A stretch of 64,000 bases of DNA from contig CM044306.1 in NCBI GenBank assembly GCA_024291935.2, forward strand, positions 6,086,501 through 6,150,500, given 5' to 3'. Shown here piece after piece: positions 12,996-25,500 of this stretch (its first letter is position 1; the number at the start of each line of letters is the position of its first letter). The position numbers and the translations under genes were made by a program. Under the pieces are notes generated by a model. It was given only the letters and a program-made list of their open reading frames with translations, had not been told where the DNA came from and ran no database searches. This DNA is from Okapia johnstoni. Lineage: Eukaryota > Chordata > Mammalia > Artiodactyla > Giraffidae.

Positions 12996-13223
12996 AACCC
13001 ATTAAAACCACACACAAGGAACCATCCGAGTCTCCAGCTATTGGAGGGCATGAGGGCTTGGGGACCAGGCTCCTGCCAGAAACACATTGGCTGGGAAATA
13101 TCATCTCAGCTGTAGTGTTGATCTACTTCATTTCTGTCTCTCTCCCTGCCCTGGAGAGTGGGCGTATTAGTCAAGTGTTGCCTGACAGCTTTCATTGGAA
13201 CCCAAGAGGCAATTCCCAGAAGC
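12996..13223 (+). other. Exon-like segment with one hydrophobic stretch, unknown
   Basis: Acceptor-like CTTGGTTACAG at 12985-12995 and donor GTGAGTG at 13224. The single long open frame (starting PIKTTHKEPSES) contains the hydrophobic span NIISAVVLIYFISVSLPAL. It does not join the segment at 12352-12487 in that segment's best frame. Low confidence. Confidence 0.25.
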
Positions 13224-13315
13224 GTGAGTGTTTGTGTGAGTTTGTGTGATTATATGTGTCTGTGTGCATGCGTGAGTGGGTGAGTGGGTGTGGGTGAGTG
13301 TGTGTGTGTGTTGCA
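13224..13315. repeat. TG-rich low-complexity tract
   Basis: GTGTGAG/TGTGTG alternation over about 90 bases. Confidence 0.85.
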
Positions 13316-13677
13316 GAGATGGGGTTCAGGACAGACAGGGGTTGCCTACTCCAGTAGATTTTCTTTGATAACATTGTGTGAGTAACAACCCACCCGCAGT
13401 TTCTCCATAGAGATCAGGGGCTAAGTGAATCTGAGCTGCAAAGAACTGTGGGAAAATCACTGTCACCAGATTGGCAACCGCCAATGGCCCCTCACCCACC
13501 TGAGCCGATGAGGCAGCTGGACTCTGGCTTTGCCTCCCGCAGAGCAGAGCTGGTATGTCACCTGAATCTATCTGGTTGGATCTTCAGAAGGCTGGATCCA
13601 GGACGTATTCACAGAGCGGGGGACTCAGGAGCTGGTAGACTGTGGGTCCCCAACAGGATAACTTGGAGAGTCTTCGG

Positions 13678-13775
13678 TCAGTCCAGTTCAGTCGCTCAGA
13701 CATGTCCAGCTCTTTGTGACTCCATGGACTGCAGCACGCCAGGCCTCCCTGTCCATCACCAACTCTGGCTCAAAT
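13678..13775 (-). mobile_element. Short BovB 3' fragment
   Basis: CAGTTCAGTCGCTCAGACATG through CCATCACCAACTC. Confidence 0.8.
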
Positions 13776-14464
13776 TCTGTCCTTTCTGGGAATTTGCAGG
13801 CCCATCACTGACCAGAACCCTAAACCAAGTGCAAAGTGGGAGAAGATTTCTCATTGGCCAAAGGACAAAGAGAGGGGATTACAGTAGCCCAGGGAGGTGG
13901 GGGAGAGGAGATCCCAGCCACCTTACTGGGGATGGGGAAGATTCCCTTCTCCTTTAACCCCAGGTGAGGCATCTTCCTGTGGCCTCTCGGGGCTGAGAAC
14001 CAGGGCCCACCTATTAGGACAAAGGGCAGGATGGACGGGTCTTCACAGGTGTTCAAAGAGAAACATTCTGCATAGAACCAGGGAGTAGAATGTGGTTGGT
14101 GGGGGGTGGGGAGGGCCTGGGGGGTGGGGCTGGGGGTGGGGAGGAATGGGAGAGGCTGACCAAAGGGCACAGACTTCCAGGTCTGGGATGAGTAAATCTG
14201 GGCTCTAAGAGTGCAGGGACTTCAGCTCATCAGACTGCGCTGCATCCTGGGGATTTGTGAGAGGGTAGATCTCGTGTTCTCACTGCACCAAAAAATATTA
14301 AAACTGATTTAAAAAAGTAAGTGTGTAAAGTGATGACTGCGCTAACTTGATTGCGGTACTCATTTCACAATGTATATGTATATTAAATTATCGCATTGTG
14401 CACCTTTTAAAAAATCACATTTACACCTTAAATATACACAGTTTTTATTTGTCGCTGTTGAGTC

Positions 14465-14712
14465 ACTCAGTTCAGTTCAGTTCAGCCGCTCAGTCATGTC
14501 TGACTCTTTGCGACCCCATGAATCGCAGCACGCCAGGCCTCCCTGTCCATCACCAACTCCCTGAGTCCACCCAAACCCATGTCCATCGAGTCGGTGATGT
14601 CATCCAACCATCTCATCCTCTGTCGTCCCCTTCTCCTCCTGCCCCCAATCCTTCCCAGCATCAGGGTCTTTTTCCAATGAGTCAGCTCTTCGCATCAGGT
14701 GGCCATAGTACT
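14465..14712 (-). mobile_element. BovB 3' fragment abutting a Bov-tA
   Basis: Reverse BovB 3' end (TTCAGTTCAGTTCAGCCGC to CATCAGGTGGCC), ending where the next SINE begins. Confidence 0.9.
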
Positions 14713-14915
14713 GAGTCACTCAGTCATGTCCAACTCTTTGGGACCCCATGGGTTGTAGCCCACCAGGCTCCTCTGTCCATGGGATTCTCCAGGAAAGAAT
14801 ACTGGAATGGGTTGCCATTTCCTTTTCTAGGGGATCTTCCCGACCCAGAGATTGAACCTGCATCTCCTGCATTGGCAGGCAGGTTCTTTACCACTGAGCC
14901 CCCAGGGAAGCCCAG
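14713..14915 (-). mobile_element. Bov-tA SINE
   Basis: GAGTCACTCAGTCATGTCC through CCCCAGGGAAGCCC in reverse orientation. Confidence 0.9.
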
Positions 14916-15174
14916 TAAAGCTGGGGGAATAACCAAAGGGAAACATTCCAAACGTGTGTCTATACGAGTGCTTGCCTGTGTAGGTGTGGAGGGACACATC
15001 TCAGGTGGAACTGTTTCTCCTCAGTGAAGTGAGGCTGCCGTTGGTGTGAGGACTGTGACTGGAGTGATACAAAGAGACCGAATCCCAGAGCATCCTTGAC
15101 AGACGTGAGGCGCTTCAAAGAGGAGACTTTCCCTCAGACATTTTAAATTATTAAGATGATTTTAAAGAATAGGA

Positions 15175-15303
15175 CTTTTTTTTTTTTCTTCACTTTTGAG
15201 CCACACAGCATGTGGGATCCTAGTTTCCCAACCAGGGATCGAACCCAAGGCCCCTGCAGTTGAAGCTCAGAGCTCTAACCACTGAGTCAGCAGGGAAGTT
15301 CCC
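15175..15303 (-). mobile_element. CHR-type SINE
   Basis: Poly-T, GAGCCACACAGCATGTGG, and CACTGAGTCAGCAGGGAAG. Confidence 0.85.
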
Positions 15304-16374
15304 GAAGGACATCACGTCACTGAGGCAACAAGATTTCCCTCAGACAACTTTAACTAACCTGATGCACACCATATTTAAAAGAGACACCACGCTTTCCCTC
15401 AGATAGCTTTTACATCACCCTCCCTGACCTTGAGGTAGTTTCTGAGGCCCAGCGGCCCCATGGAGACCCCAGCAGTCCTGCGGTGGGGAGGAAGTGAAGG
15501 CTGGGCTCCCAAGTCTCAGCCCCCAGGGAGCCCAGCCCCTGAGAGATGGGGGGCAGGGAGCTTGGGGAGCCAGAACAGAGTGGGGAGGGGGAGGAGGAAG
15601 GAGGAAGCGAAAGGCCCGCACCAGGTCCCCTCCTCAGCCCCCTGGACGCAGAGCAGCGTCCTCCCTGGGCAGAGGGGACGTCAACCTGGTCCAGAACCAG
15701 CCCTCTCCACAGAATCACCCTCCTTAGGAAGTGTGTGTGTGTGTGCGCGCGCACAAGTGCATCAAGTCAAGTGATGGTCAGGAGCCATCAAAACCCAGCT
15801 TGAGATTCATGTTGATGTTTGACAGAAAAGAACAAATTCTGTAAAGCAATTATCCTTCAATTAAAAAAATTAAACAAATTAAAAAAAAACCCCAGCCTGA
15901 CCAGCTTAAGGAAAAAAGACTACAAAATCCCATATGTCGGAAGCCCAGTCAGGGCGCGCGCTGAGCCGGTCTCAGGAAGGAGGCCCCCCTGTCCTCTCCT
16001 CTGCACCCCTGTGGCTTCTCTCTGGACTTTGGCCCCCAGCCATGTGCCCCAGTTCTTCCAGCAGTGGGGACACGATGGTCTGAACTGGGGCTCCAGCACA
16101 ACAGCTCCCAACTGTGAACCCTGAACCCCAAGTGTGGGTCCAGGCAGGGCACTTGCAATCGGGAGAAGCAGGAACAAGATGCTGGCCCTCCAGGTGGGGA
16201 CCGCACATCAGGAGCAGGGGCCCTGAGCCGGGCAGGGCGGGGCGGGTGACTGCCCCTGCCCCGCCCCGGCCCCAGCCTCACCCCTGCCTCCTGTGACTCC
16301 GGGGTGTTTCTCCCACAGCCGTGTTTCCTCTGGAAGTGGGGTGCGGTGTTGGAAGGCTCTGCTCATCCGTCCGT

Positions 16375-16540
16375 CTAAACGGGGGTGTCTTTGGTCAGAA
16401 GCTCAGAGGACAAGTTCGCATAGATGGGCTGTCCCCGCTGCTCCGCAGGGTCCCTCTGAGGTTCCTCCAACCAGAGCACAGCACCAACCAAGCCGATCAA
16501 GAAGGGCACCTTCAGGAACACCAGGAGCACGTGGTGGGTC
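16375..16540 (-). CDS. CD300LB: CD300LB exon 4 (transmembrane and tail)
   Basis: Acceptor CTCTCCCAG, then [16 protein letters not shown], the transmembrane segment with its lysine, and the tail QPIYANLSSELLTKDTPV ending in TAG at 16377-16375. The YAN is a YxN (Grb2 SH2-type) motif. No ITIM or ITAM. Confidence 0.92.
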
Positions 16541-19500
16541 CTGGGAGAGGGGGTGCGCAGAGCAGTCAGAGCCCCAGGCCCCTCCATGCCCATCCCCCCC
16601 CGAACTCGGACACCGGGGAGCCTTGCAGGAAGTAAAGCCTGTGACCCTGGGCTCGGCAGCCCCGTCAGAAGACTCCCAGGGACGTGCTTAATGGCTCAGT
16701 CCTGAGGGCTCCTAGGAATAGCTCAGCTTTTGCTCTGTACTGTGCCCACTTCCCTCTCCAATTTCACCTTTGCCTGAAGTGCATCTCAGCCCAGGAGACG
16801 CTCCTGCCGGTCACCCACGGCAGGCTGGCTCTGTGCTGATGGCTCCCACAACTGCCAGCTCCAAGTTGCTAAACCACCCTCCCTGAAGCCTGGAGGTTTG
16901 TGTCTCATCTCCCTCAGCATCCACTAGGTTATCCGTGCTGTTTTGTTGATTGGGCAGAGGACCCACGACCTCCCCTCCAGCAGGGATGCTTATAGAGGAG
17001 GAGTCTGCAGAGCAGACATCTGGCCGGGGTTCGAATGGGAAGATAGAGGATGAGGAGGGGCCTGGGTGGAGGGGCACGGTGGCTGGGCTTGGGACCTTGG
17101 CTCTGTCCGCGGTGGGCTCCAGGATCAGGTGACTGACTGCATGAGGGTCGATGGCCCCACAGGAGAGGCCGCAGGTCGGGGCAGGAGAAAGGACCACAGC
17201 TACTCACCTGCTGTGGGGGCGGGAGGACGCGGCTGGATGGCTGGTGGTCCTCATCCTGGAGACCTGGCTTCCTGCTACAGTCTGAGCAGCTTCCCCTACA
17301 CACAGGCGAAGTCGCCCCAGGTCATCAGCACAGACCCGGGGTGCGTACTCCCCTCGCCATGCCCCACCACGCTCAGCCCTCACAGGAGACCCCCTTCCCC
17401 TGGTCCAGGGGGCTTCCTCTCTCTGGCTGCAGCCCCTCTGGTTTCTCCCCTTCCTACCAAGTCATCTGGACCACAATACACAGTCATCTCCCCCCTTGTT
17501 TCCAGGTGTGGCCAAAAGGAATAAAATTAAATATGTCAATCCCAGTCTTCCAGTTCGTCCCATCCTCCACGTGTAAAACAGATAGCTAGTGAGAAGCTGC
17601 TGTGTAGCCCCGGGAGCTCAGCTGGGTGCTCTGTGATGACCTAGCGGGGTAGGAAGAGGGGGTGAGGTGGGGAAGGAGGTTCAGAAGGGAAGGGATATTT
17701 GTATGCATATGGTTGATTTACTTCACTGTACAGAAGAAACCAATGCAACATTGTAAAGCAATTATCCTCCAATTAGAAATTTAAAAGAAGAAAAAGAATG
17801 TATATATTAATATATGACTAACTGAATCCCTTTGCTGTACAGTGGAATTTAACACAGCATTGTAAATCAACTATGAAGTTTGATTCCTGGGTTGGGAAGA
17901 TCCCCTGGAGGAGGGCACGGCTACCCACTCCCATATTCTTGCCTGGAGAATCCCAAGGGCAGAGGAGCCTGGCTACAGTCCATGGGGTTGCAGAGTTGGG
18001 CATGACTGAACACCAAATGCTTCCACAAATCAACTGTACTTCAAAAAAAAAAATTTTTTAACATGAAAAAAAATTACATTCCGATTAAAAAAGAATTCAA
18101 AAGAAAATGAAATAAAAGTAAGCACTGCATTTTATTCTGGGGAGAGAGAAAAATCACACCACAAGTGGAACTTTTTTGGTTGAAGGTGGTGGGAATCCCT
18201 GGTCCTTTCTGCTCAATAGTGCCCAAGCAAACAGGACTCAAGAACAGACAGTTCTGGAAACAAGGCATCTGGTTACTGGCATGGAAATGAGCGAGGGGGA
18301 TTCCAGAAGGCTGGTGGATAAGAGGACCCCTTCCGGTGAAATAGTGAACAGTGACAGTGATGAAGGAGATATATATCTCATTATGAGAAACTATGGAGAC
18401 GATTTATGTGAGGAACCTGGTCTCCAGAGAACAGAGGCCCCAGAGCACCCTGGGTTGGCTGGGTTCCTGGGGTTCAGCGCTGGGATGCACTGGGTTACCC
18501 CAGATGTCCCTCTGTGCCCCTCTGTGTAATGACAGGTCCTGAATGTGATGACCAGAGGTTGGCCACTTCCTAGAGTGATGCTCTGGGACATCACTGCAGG
18601 GGCCTCGGAGAGACCTTGGGGATGCAGTGGGCAGCCGGGCTGGGAAGTGATGCTCTGCCTTGGTCTCTCCCCCTTCCTCCCCATCCGTCTGTCCCTTGCT
18701 CTCACTCACACCGGCTCTCAGACACTCTGTCCTTTCTCTCCTGCCCTCGGGGAGGGGTGGGGAGGGGACTTCAGTCTTCCAGTCCTGAGCACCAGGGCCC
18801 CGTAGCATAGACAAGGGAGCTCTTACTTGGACCAACAGTCACTTTAATTTGCATCCCCAGGTCGGTTCCAGGCTTCTCAATCCCACACCAGTAAGTATCT
18901 GCGTCGTCCTGCCTGAGCTCCTGCATGGTCACTGTGAACGAGTGGTTTCTCTGATTGTCCTTGATGGACACGCGGTCTCCTTTCTCTTCTCGCTCTGATC
19001 CCTGGGTTTGCACGAGGATCCGGCATGAAGCCCACCGTGCTCCCCGGCACCACCACTTCTTATGGGTCTCCCATCCGGAGTCGTAGCGACACTGCACGCT
19101 CACCGACTCCTGCTCCTGACCCCGCACGGACTCTGGGCCTCGGATGGACAAACAGCCTGGAAAACAGAATCCAGAATCCAGCTCCTGCCGTTCCGAGCTG
19201 GACCAGACTGATGTCTGAGATTGCACCAGGGTGCCTGGCCTTCCCAGAACCCCCCAGCTGATGCCTCAAGTCCACCTTCTCCTCCGTCCTTCTCCTCCCC
19301 ACCAGCTGCCTTGGTCTCTTTGGTGCCCGTGTCCCTACACCTGCTCACCGCATATGCTTTTCTTGCGCTTTCTTTCCGTGTACTCTCAACACTGTTCTCA
19401 ACTGACTCCTCCTCTTCTCCAACCACCCGGTCCCCAAGGCCTCTATGGGTTCTCTTCTCTCCCTTCCTCTTTAAATCTTGGTGTCAACAGTGGTGCTGTG

Positions 19501-22500
19501 TTGGTAAATACCTAACAACCCGTCCTTGGGGGTAAAAACAATCTCCTGTTTGGAGTGCTTTCCAATTTCCGGAGTGTAAATATTCCCATGGCTGACTTCA
19601 GGCTGTCCATGTGACGTCACTGGGCACCGAGGTGGGAAGAGGTGCCTCCGGTCTGATCCTGCTCTCCCGAGGAGGAGCCAGGGTCCCCTCTCCAGCATTT
19701 ATCTTGTCTCACTGTATTACGCCCCCAAAGAGTGACTCTCCATTCCTTTGGTTTCAGTTCTTGCCGATATGCTGATGATTCCCAAATCCATGTTTGTAGC
19801 CCCAACTCTCCCCTTGGCCCCAGCCTGCCTGTGCGCGTGCTAAGTCACTTCAGTCATGTCTGACTCTTTGTGACCCCATGGACTGTAGCCCGCCAAGCTC
19901 CTCTGTCCATGGGATTCTCCAGACAAGAATACTGGAGTGGGTTGCCATGCCCTCCTCCAAGGAATCGTCCTGACCCAGGGATGGAAGCTACTTCTCTTAC
20001 GTCTCCTGCATTGCAGGCAGATTCTTTACCACTAGTGCCACCTGGGAAGCCCTGGCCCCAGCCTACCACTTACAAATACACTGAATATCTCTTTCCCAGA
20101 GTCAATAGTTACAGAGCTATGACACTTTTGAGGGGAGCTGTGTCACACAGCTTTGGGGATCTCAGTTCCCCGACCAGGGACTGAACCTGGGCCACAGTAG
20201 TGAAAGCGCAGAATCCCAATGCCTGGACCACAAGAGACGTCCCGACAGTCACAGAACTGAATGCATCACTTCTTCCATCTGGACTCACTCTCCTTCAACA
20301 CTTCCTCTCTCTCATGGAGGGTTGGCATGGATGAACCAGCAAGGGTCTGCTGGGAGTGGAATTAGGCAGTCTGCTTTTCTGTGGACTGAATGGTTAAACT
20401 CACTGTGTTCAGATACACAGATCATCTGTCCTTGGCCAGGATCATTTGTGCAATGACCACGGGGCAGTACGCCAAGAGAAGCTCCCAGGAAGCCTCTCTT
20501 GACCATCTCATGGCCCTAGAGCCCCAGGGCCAGGGCGAGGGCTGGGCTCTGTGCAGGAAGGAGGGAGTCAGGTCCGTTGCACCAGGTGTCACCTCTCACA
20601 CCTAAGACCTTCTCCCTGAAACTCTTTTAGTTACTTGGGGTTTGCACTTATGGCAGCAGAATAAGTTCTCCCTCTTGGAGAACTCCCTCCCAAGATGCTC
20701 ACATCCTGGGCTTCCCCTATGGTTCTGTGGCAAAGAATCCGCCTGCAATGCAGGCGATGCAAGAGACGCGGGGCTCTGTGCAGGAAGGAGGGAGTCAGGT
20801 CCGTTGCACCAGGTGTCACCTCTCACACCTAAGACCTTCTCCCTGAAACTCTTTTAGTTACTTGGGGTTTGCACTTATGGCAGCAGAATAAGTTCTCCCT
20901 CTTGGAGAACTCCCTCCCAAGATGCTCACATCCTGGGCTTCCCCTATGGTTCTGTGGCAAAGAATCCGCCTGCAATGCAGGCGATGCAAGAGACGCGAGT
21001 TTGATTCCTGAGCCAGAAAGATCCCCTGGAGCAGGAAATGGCAACCCACTCCAATAATCTTGTCTGGAAAATCCCATGGGCAGAGGAACCTGGCAGGCTA
21101 CAGTCCATGGGGTCACAAAGAGTCAGACACTTCTGAGAGACTAAACACACATCCTAATTCCCAGGACTCATGAATATGGCAAAGGGAATTCACAGACTGA
21201 AGTAAGGCTCTCAAGACGGCAAGCTTATCCCGGATTATCCAGCTGGGTCCGGTGTAATCACAAGGGTTCTTAGAAGTGAAAAGGGAAGGGACTTCCCAGG
21301 CGGTCCAGCGGTCAGGACTCCACGCTTCCACTGCAGCCCTGGGTTCAATCCCTGGTCAGGGAACACAGATTCCCGCGAACCACGTGGTCAAAACAGAAAA
21401 GAGAAGTGAAAGAGCTGAAGGAGAGTTAGTGTCGGCATCAGAGATTTGAAGACAGAGGAAGGACTCTCGAGCCAAGGAATGTGGGAAGCTTCTAGAAACG
21501 GGGAAGGGTGAGCAAACAGGTTCTTCTGTAGGGCATCTAGAAGGAATGAAACTTTGCTGACCCCCTGAGTGTAAGCCAGTGAGACCATTTTGGACTTCTG
21601 ACCTTCAGAACAGTAAGAAAATTAATTTGTGTGATTTCAAACCCCCGAGGCTTGTCACAGCAGCCACAGTGAAGTGGGGCAGAACCCTATGGTCCCCGCC
21701 CCCCGCCCCCATGTCCTCTGCCTGCCTTTTGTCTGTGGAAAAACTGTAGCCCATGAATACGTTTCATTAGAGAAGTGAGAAAACGCAGAAGCCAAGAAAA
21801 ACGTGAGACCGAATGACAGCAATCCCGTCGTTAAGCATAGTCAGAGACCGTTCGTTCCTCCCCGAGGGCTACAGACAGTATTCTGAGCCGTGCTCTGTGG
21901 ACAGCCTTACAGAGACGAGCCCCTGCCAGGTGGAAAAGTTAATTACAGATGGCCAGATTATAGCCACGACATAAGCTGCCGCAATTCCAAGAACTGGCCT
22001 CAGGGAAATGGGAACAAACCGACTCTGGAACTGAAGACTAACTGTACTTAAAATAAGACGATGACGCTGGTCAGACCACTGATGACCAACTTCAAGATGA
22101 CAGTCAGAGCTGACTGTGCTGTTTCTGCATGGAGTCCCCTCCCGCCATCTATAAGAGCTCTGGCCTCTTGACTGTCCGTGGGAGGGGAGTCAGCCTGTTG
22201 ACAGGCGTCCGTGCCCAGCACCCACCCAGCCCTGTTGCTGGCATCCAAACTAAAGTCAACTTTCCACCAACCTGGTGTCTTTAACAGCTTTTGAGCAGCG
22301 AGCAGCCTGACCCTGCTTTCGGCTATAAGAAAGTAGTGTAGCGTTCAATCAGCAAGAACTAATGCTACTCTCTCTTAACACCAGCACCACCACGAGCAAC
22401 ACCTAACTGGAGAACCTGGCACCTCACTGCCCTGTCTTCTCCCTCCCCCTCCACAACTAACGGGTAACCAATTAGTCAACTCTCCCTCAAAAACGGGGGC

Positions 22501-25500
22501 TTCCCTGGTGGCTCAGTGGGAAAGAATCCACCTGCCAATGCAGGAGACTCGGGTTTGATCCCTGGGCCAGGAAGACCTCTGGAGAAGAAATTAGCAACCC
22601 GCTCCAGTAGTCTTGCCTGGGAAATCCCATGGACAGAGGAGCCTGGCAGGCTACAATCCATAGGGTTGCAAAGAATCAGACAGGATTGAGCGACTGAGCA
22701 CAGCATACTTCAAAAATGCTTGTCCAAATGATTGTCTTGTTTCCTCTGCTGCCAAGGTCCACGGGGACAGCCTGACATGCTAGAAAGAGACTGAGCTTTG
22801 GACACAGAAAGACCTGTCGGCCACAGACTAGTTGGGAAACTTTAAGTTGCTTCATCTCTGAGCCTTGCTTCTGTATTTGTAAACTGGCTAGCTACTTTCC
22901 ACCTTGCAGGTTCTTCTTGGGGATGTGTGCAACCCTCAACATTCAGGAGTTGCCCCATCAGCGGTAGTCCAGCCACAGCCCTGCTCTGCAGCCTGGGTCA
23001 CAGCAGCAGCACCCGGTGGGGTTCCCTAGCCCCCACTGCACCCCTCCTCCTGTCTCCTCTGCACATCGCCACTGGAGTTTTTGTACAAAAATGGTCCCCA
23101 GATCCTCCTCAATGACACTTGCCATGAGCACTTAAAATCTTTCAGGACCTCTCCTGCAGCCACTTCCCACTGCCTTGGAATGACTTTAAATGCCTGAGTT
23201 TGCTATACTTAAAATGGATAACCAAAGACCTACTGTACAGCACAATGAACTCTGCTCCATGTTACGGGGCAGCCTGGATGGGAGGAGAGTTTGGGAGAGA
23301 ATGGATACATGTGTGTGTGTGGCTGAGTCCCTTCTCTGTTCACATGAAACTGTCACAACACTGTTAATCTGCTCTGCTCCAACACAAAATAAAATTTTCT
23401 AAAATGTCTTAGTTTGGTAGTTAGGCCTTTTACAGTCTTGATCCCAGTTCTCTGCCCACTGCCACTTCCTGTGGCTCCCTGCCTCCCCCTCTGCCCACCC
23501 CCACTTTCCTCTTTCCCTGACTCTGACGCTGCCTGCTAAGAGGCTGTGTCACTGCCCTTCTCCTTCCTTCCAGCTAGAAACCCCTGCCTCCAGCCCTGCC
23601 TGTCTCCTGATCATTCTCCAGGTCTCCTTCAAGGTTCAGCCTTCTCTGCAGCCTTCCTCCTCTTCCTCTCACTGCTCCACAGCCCTTTACAGGAACCTGA
23701 ATGCTGCACTGGTGTTTTACCATCCTTAGCAGTCTCTCTCTCTCTGCTTCCCCTGCTAGGACACTCTGTTCCAAGGAGCAGAGATTTTGTGTTTGTTTTT
23801 TCTCTCTCTTCCCATCCCCAGCCCCTGTGACTTACACAGTGTCTGGATCCTGGCTGGTACCCTTGAAGTTTGTGATTAATTTTGAAAAGAAGCTAGTTGT
23901 TATGATCTTAGACAGAATCATCCGAGTTTAGGATCAACTATAGCTTCTACACCAATGAGAAATGAAGTGTAAGGATGCTAACTGCATTGCTAACCAAACA
24001 GTGAACACTGGAAACAAACCCAAATGCCACCAGTGGGAAACTGGGCTAATAGATTGTGATCTATCCGACACATGGTTCAAAGAAAAAGACAGGGACTTCG
24101 CTGGTGGTCCAGTGGCTGATTCCCCATTCCCAATGCAGGTGGCCCAGGTTCAATCCCAGATCAGGGAACTAGATCCCACATGCTGCAGCTAATACCCAGT
24201 GCAACCAAATAACTAAATACATGTTAAAAGAAAAGACAAATCATAATGATGGGAAAGACGTCCCAGATATATTGCTATCAGGTTAAAACAAGTTGCCTGA
24301 CAGAGTGTGTGTGATTCCACTTCCTAGTTTTTCGATAGCACATGCGTAGGGGAAAATAAGTGGTTAGTGTTCAGTTTGAGGATCTTGAGGGGAAATTTGA
24401 CTTTCTAAGTCACACATTTCTATTTTGTCAAAATCTTCAAAAACATAATGAACTGATAAAGCAACAGTTTTGTTCATTAAAAAGGAGTCAATTAGGAGAA
24501 GAATTGCTAAAAAGACAGAAATTGATGTAAATTAAAATCTAATGTAAGAGTCAGCAGAAAGGGTCATTTTTTTCCCCCTTAAAAATGAATAACACAGCTA
24601 CAGTAGGAAAAGCACAGTCAATACAGATTCTATCTGCTGGTGATCATAAACAGCAGAAAACAGGTGTGGATACTTGGAAACAGAAATGCCATCCACCCTA
24701 ACCTTGGTAATTTAACAGAATGGTCAAGCACTCATAATGTGATGGGGCTTGGTTTTTAAAAATACATCAGAGGTTTTTCTAAACAGAGATTATGATGGAT
24801 AATAAACTGTTCATTAGACCTATGTGCATTTTCAAGAGTATCTTGTCATTGCTGTTTTCAGCTTTTGTTTTTTGGCCATGCCACTGCAGCTTGCAGGATC
24901 TTAGTTCCTGACCAGGGATTGAACCCCCGGGCCCCAGCAGTGAAAGCGAGAAGTCCTAACTACCAGACCTTCAGGGAATTCCGCCAAGAATTGGTCTGAA
25001 GGAAGAGAGAAAAATGACACGGCAGTATTGCTGACCTGGGAGCAGAACTCTGAGGAACACAACTGACGGGTTTTAAAAGCCTAAGCCTGTTTGGGGCTTC
25101 CCTGATGGTTCAGATGGTAAACAATCTGCCTGCAATGTGGGGAACCCAGGTTTGATCCCTGCATCTATTGAGAAGATCCCCAGGAGAAGGGAATGGCTAC
25201 CCAATCCGGTATTCTTGCCTGGAGAACTTCATGATCAGGGGAGACCGGCTGTTTGAATTTCATTTTTTTTTTTTTTTTGCTTTCGTGGATTTGAGATATA
25301 AACTTTCTTTTTCATGTCAATCTTTCAGGAAAGCTTGCCCTCTGTGCAAAATTCTTAGGTGAACCATCTTGTCTCAAAATCGAGAATGCAGTTAATCTCC
25401 ACTTCTAGGCTGATAGCAAGTGACAAATGACACATAAAAATGAGGCAAATTCACCCAAGGGGAGCTCAGAGCAGAGGTCCCGAGGAACGCGTGTTGTGCA

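Noticed and set aside
1..16000. CD300A, expected on the plus strand to the left of CD300LB by human synteny
   Set aside because: I found no Ig exon, ITIM tail or leader of CD300A in this part; it is presumably outside the window.
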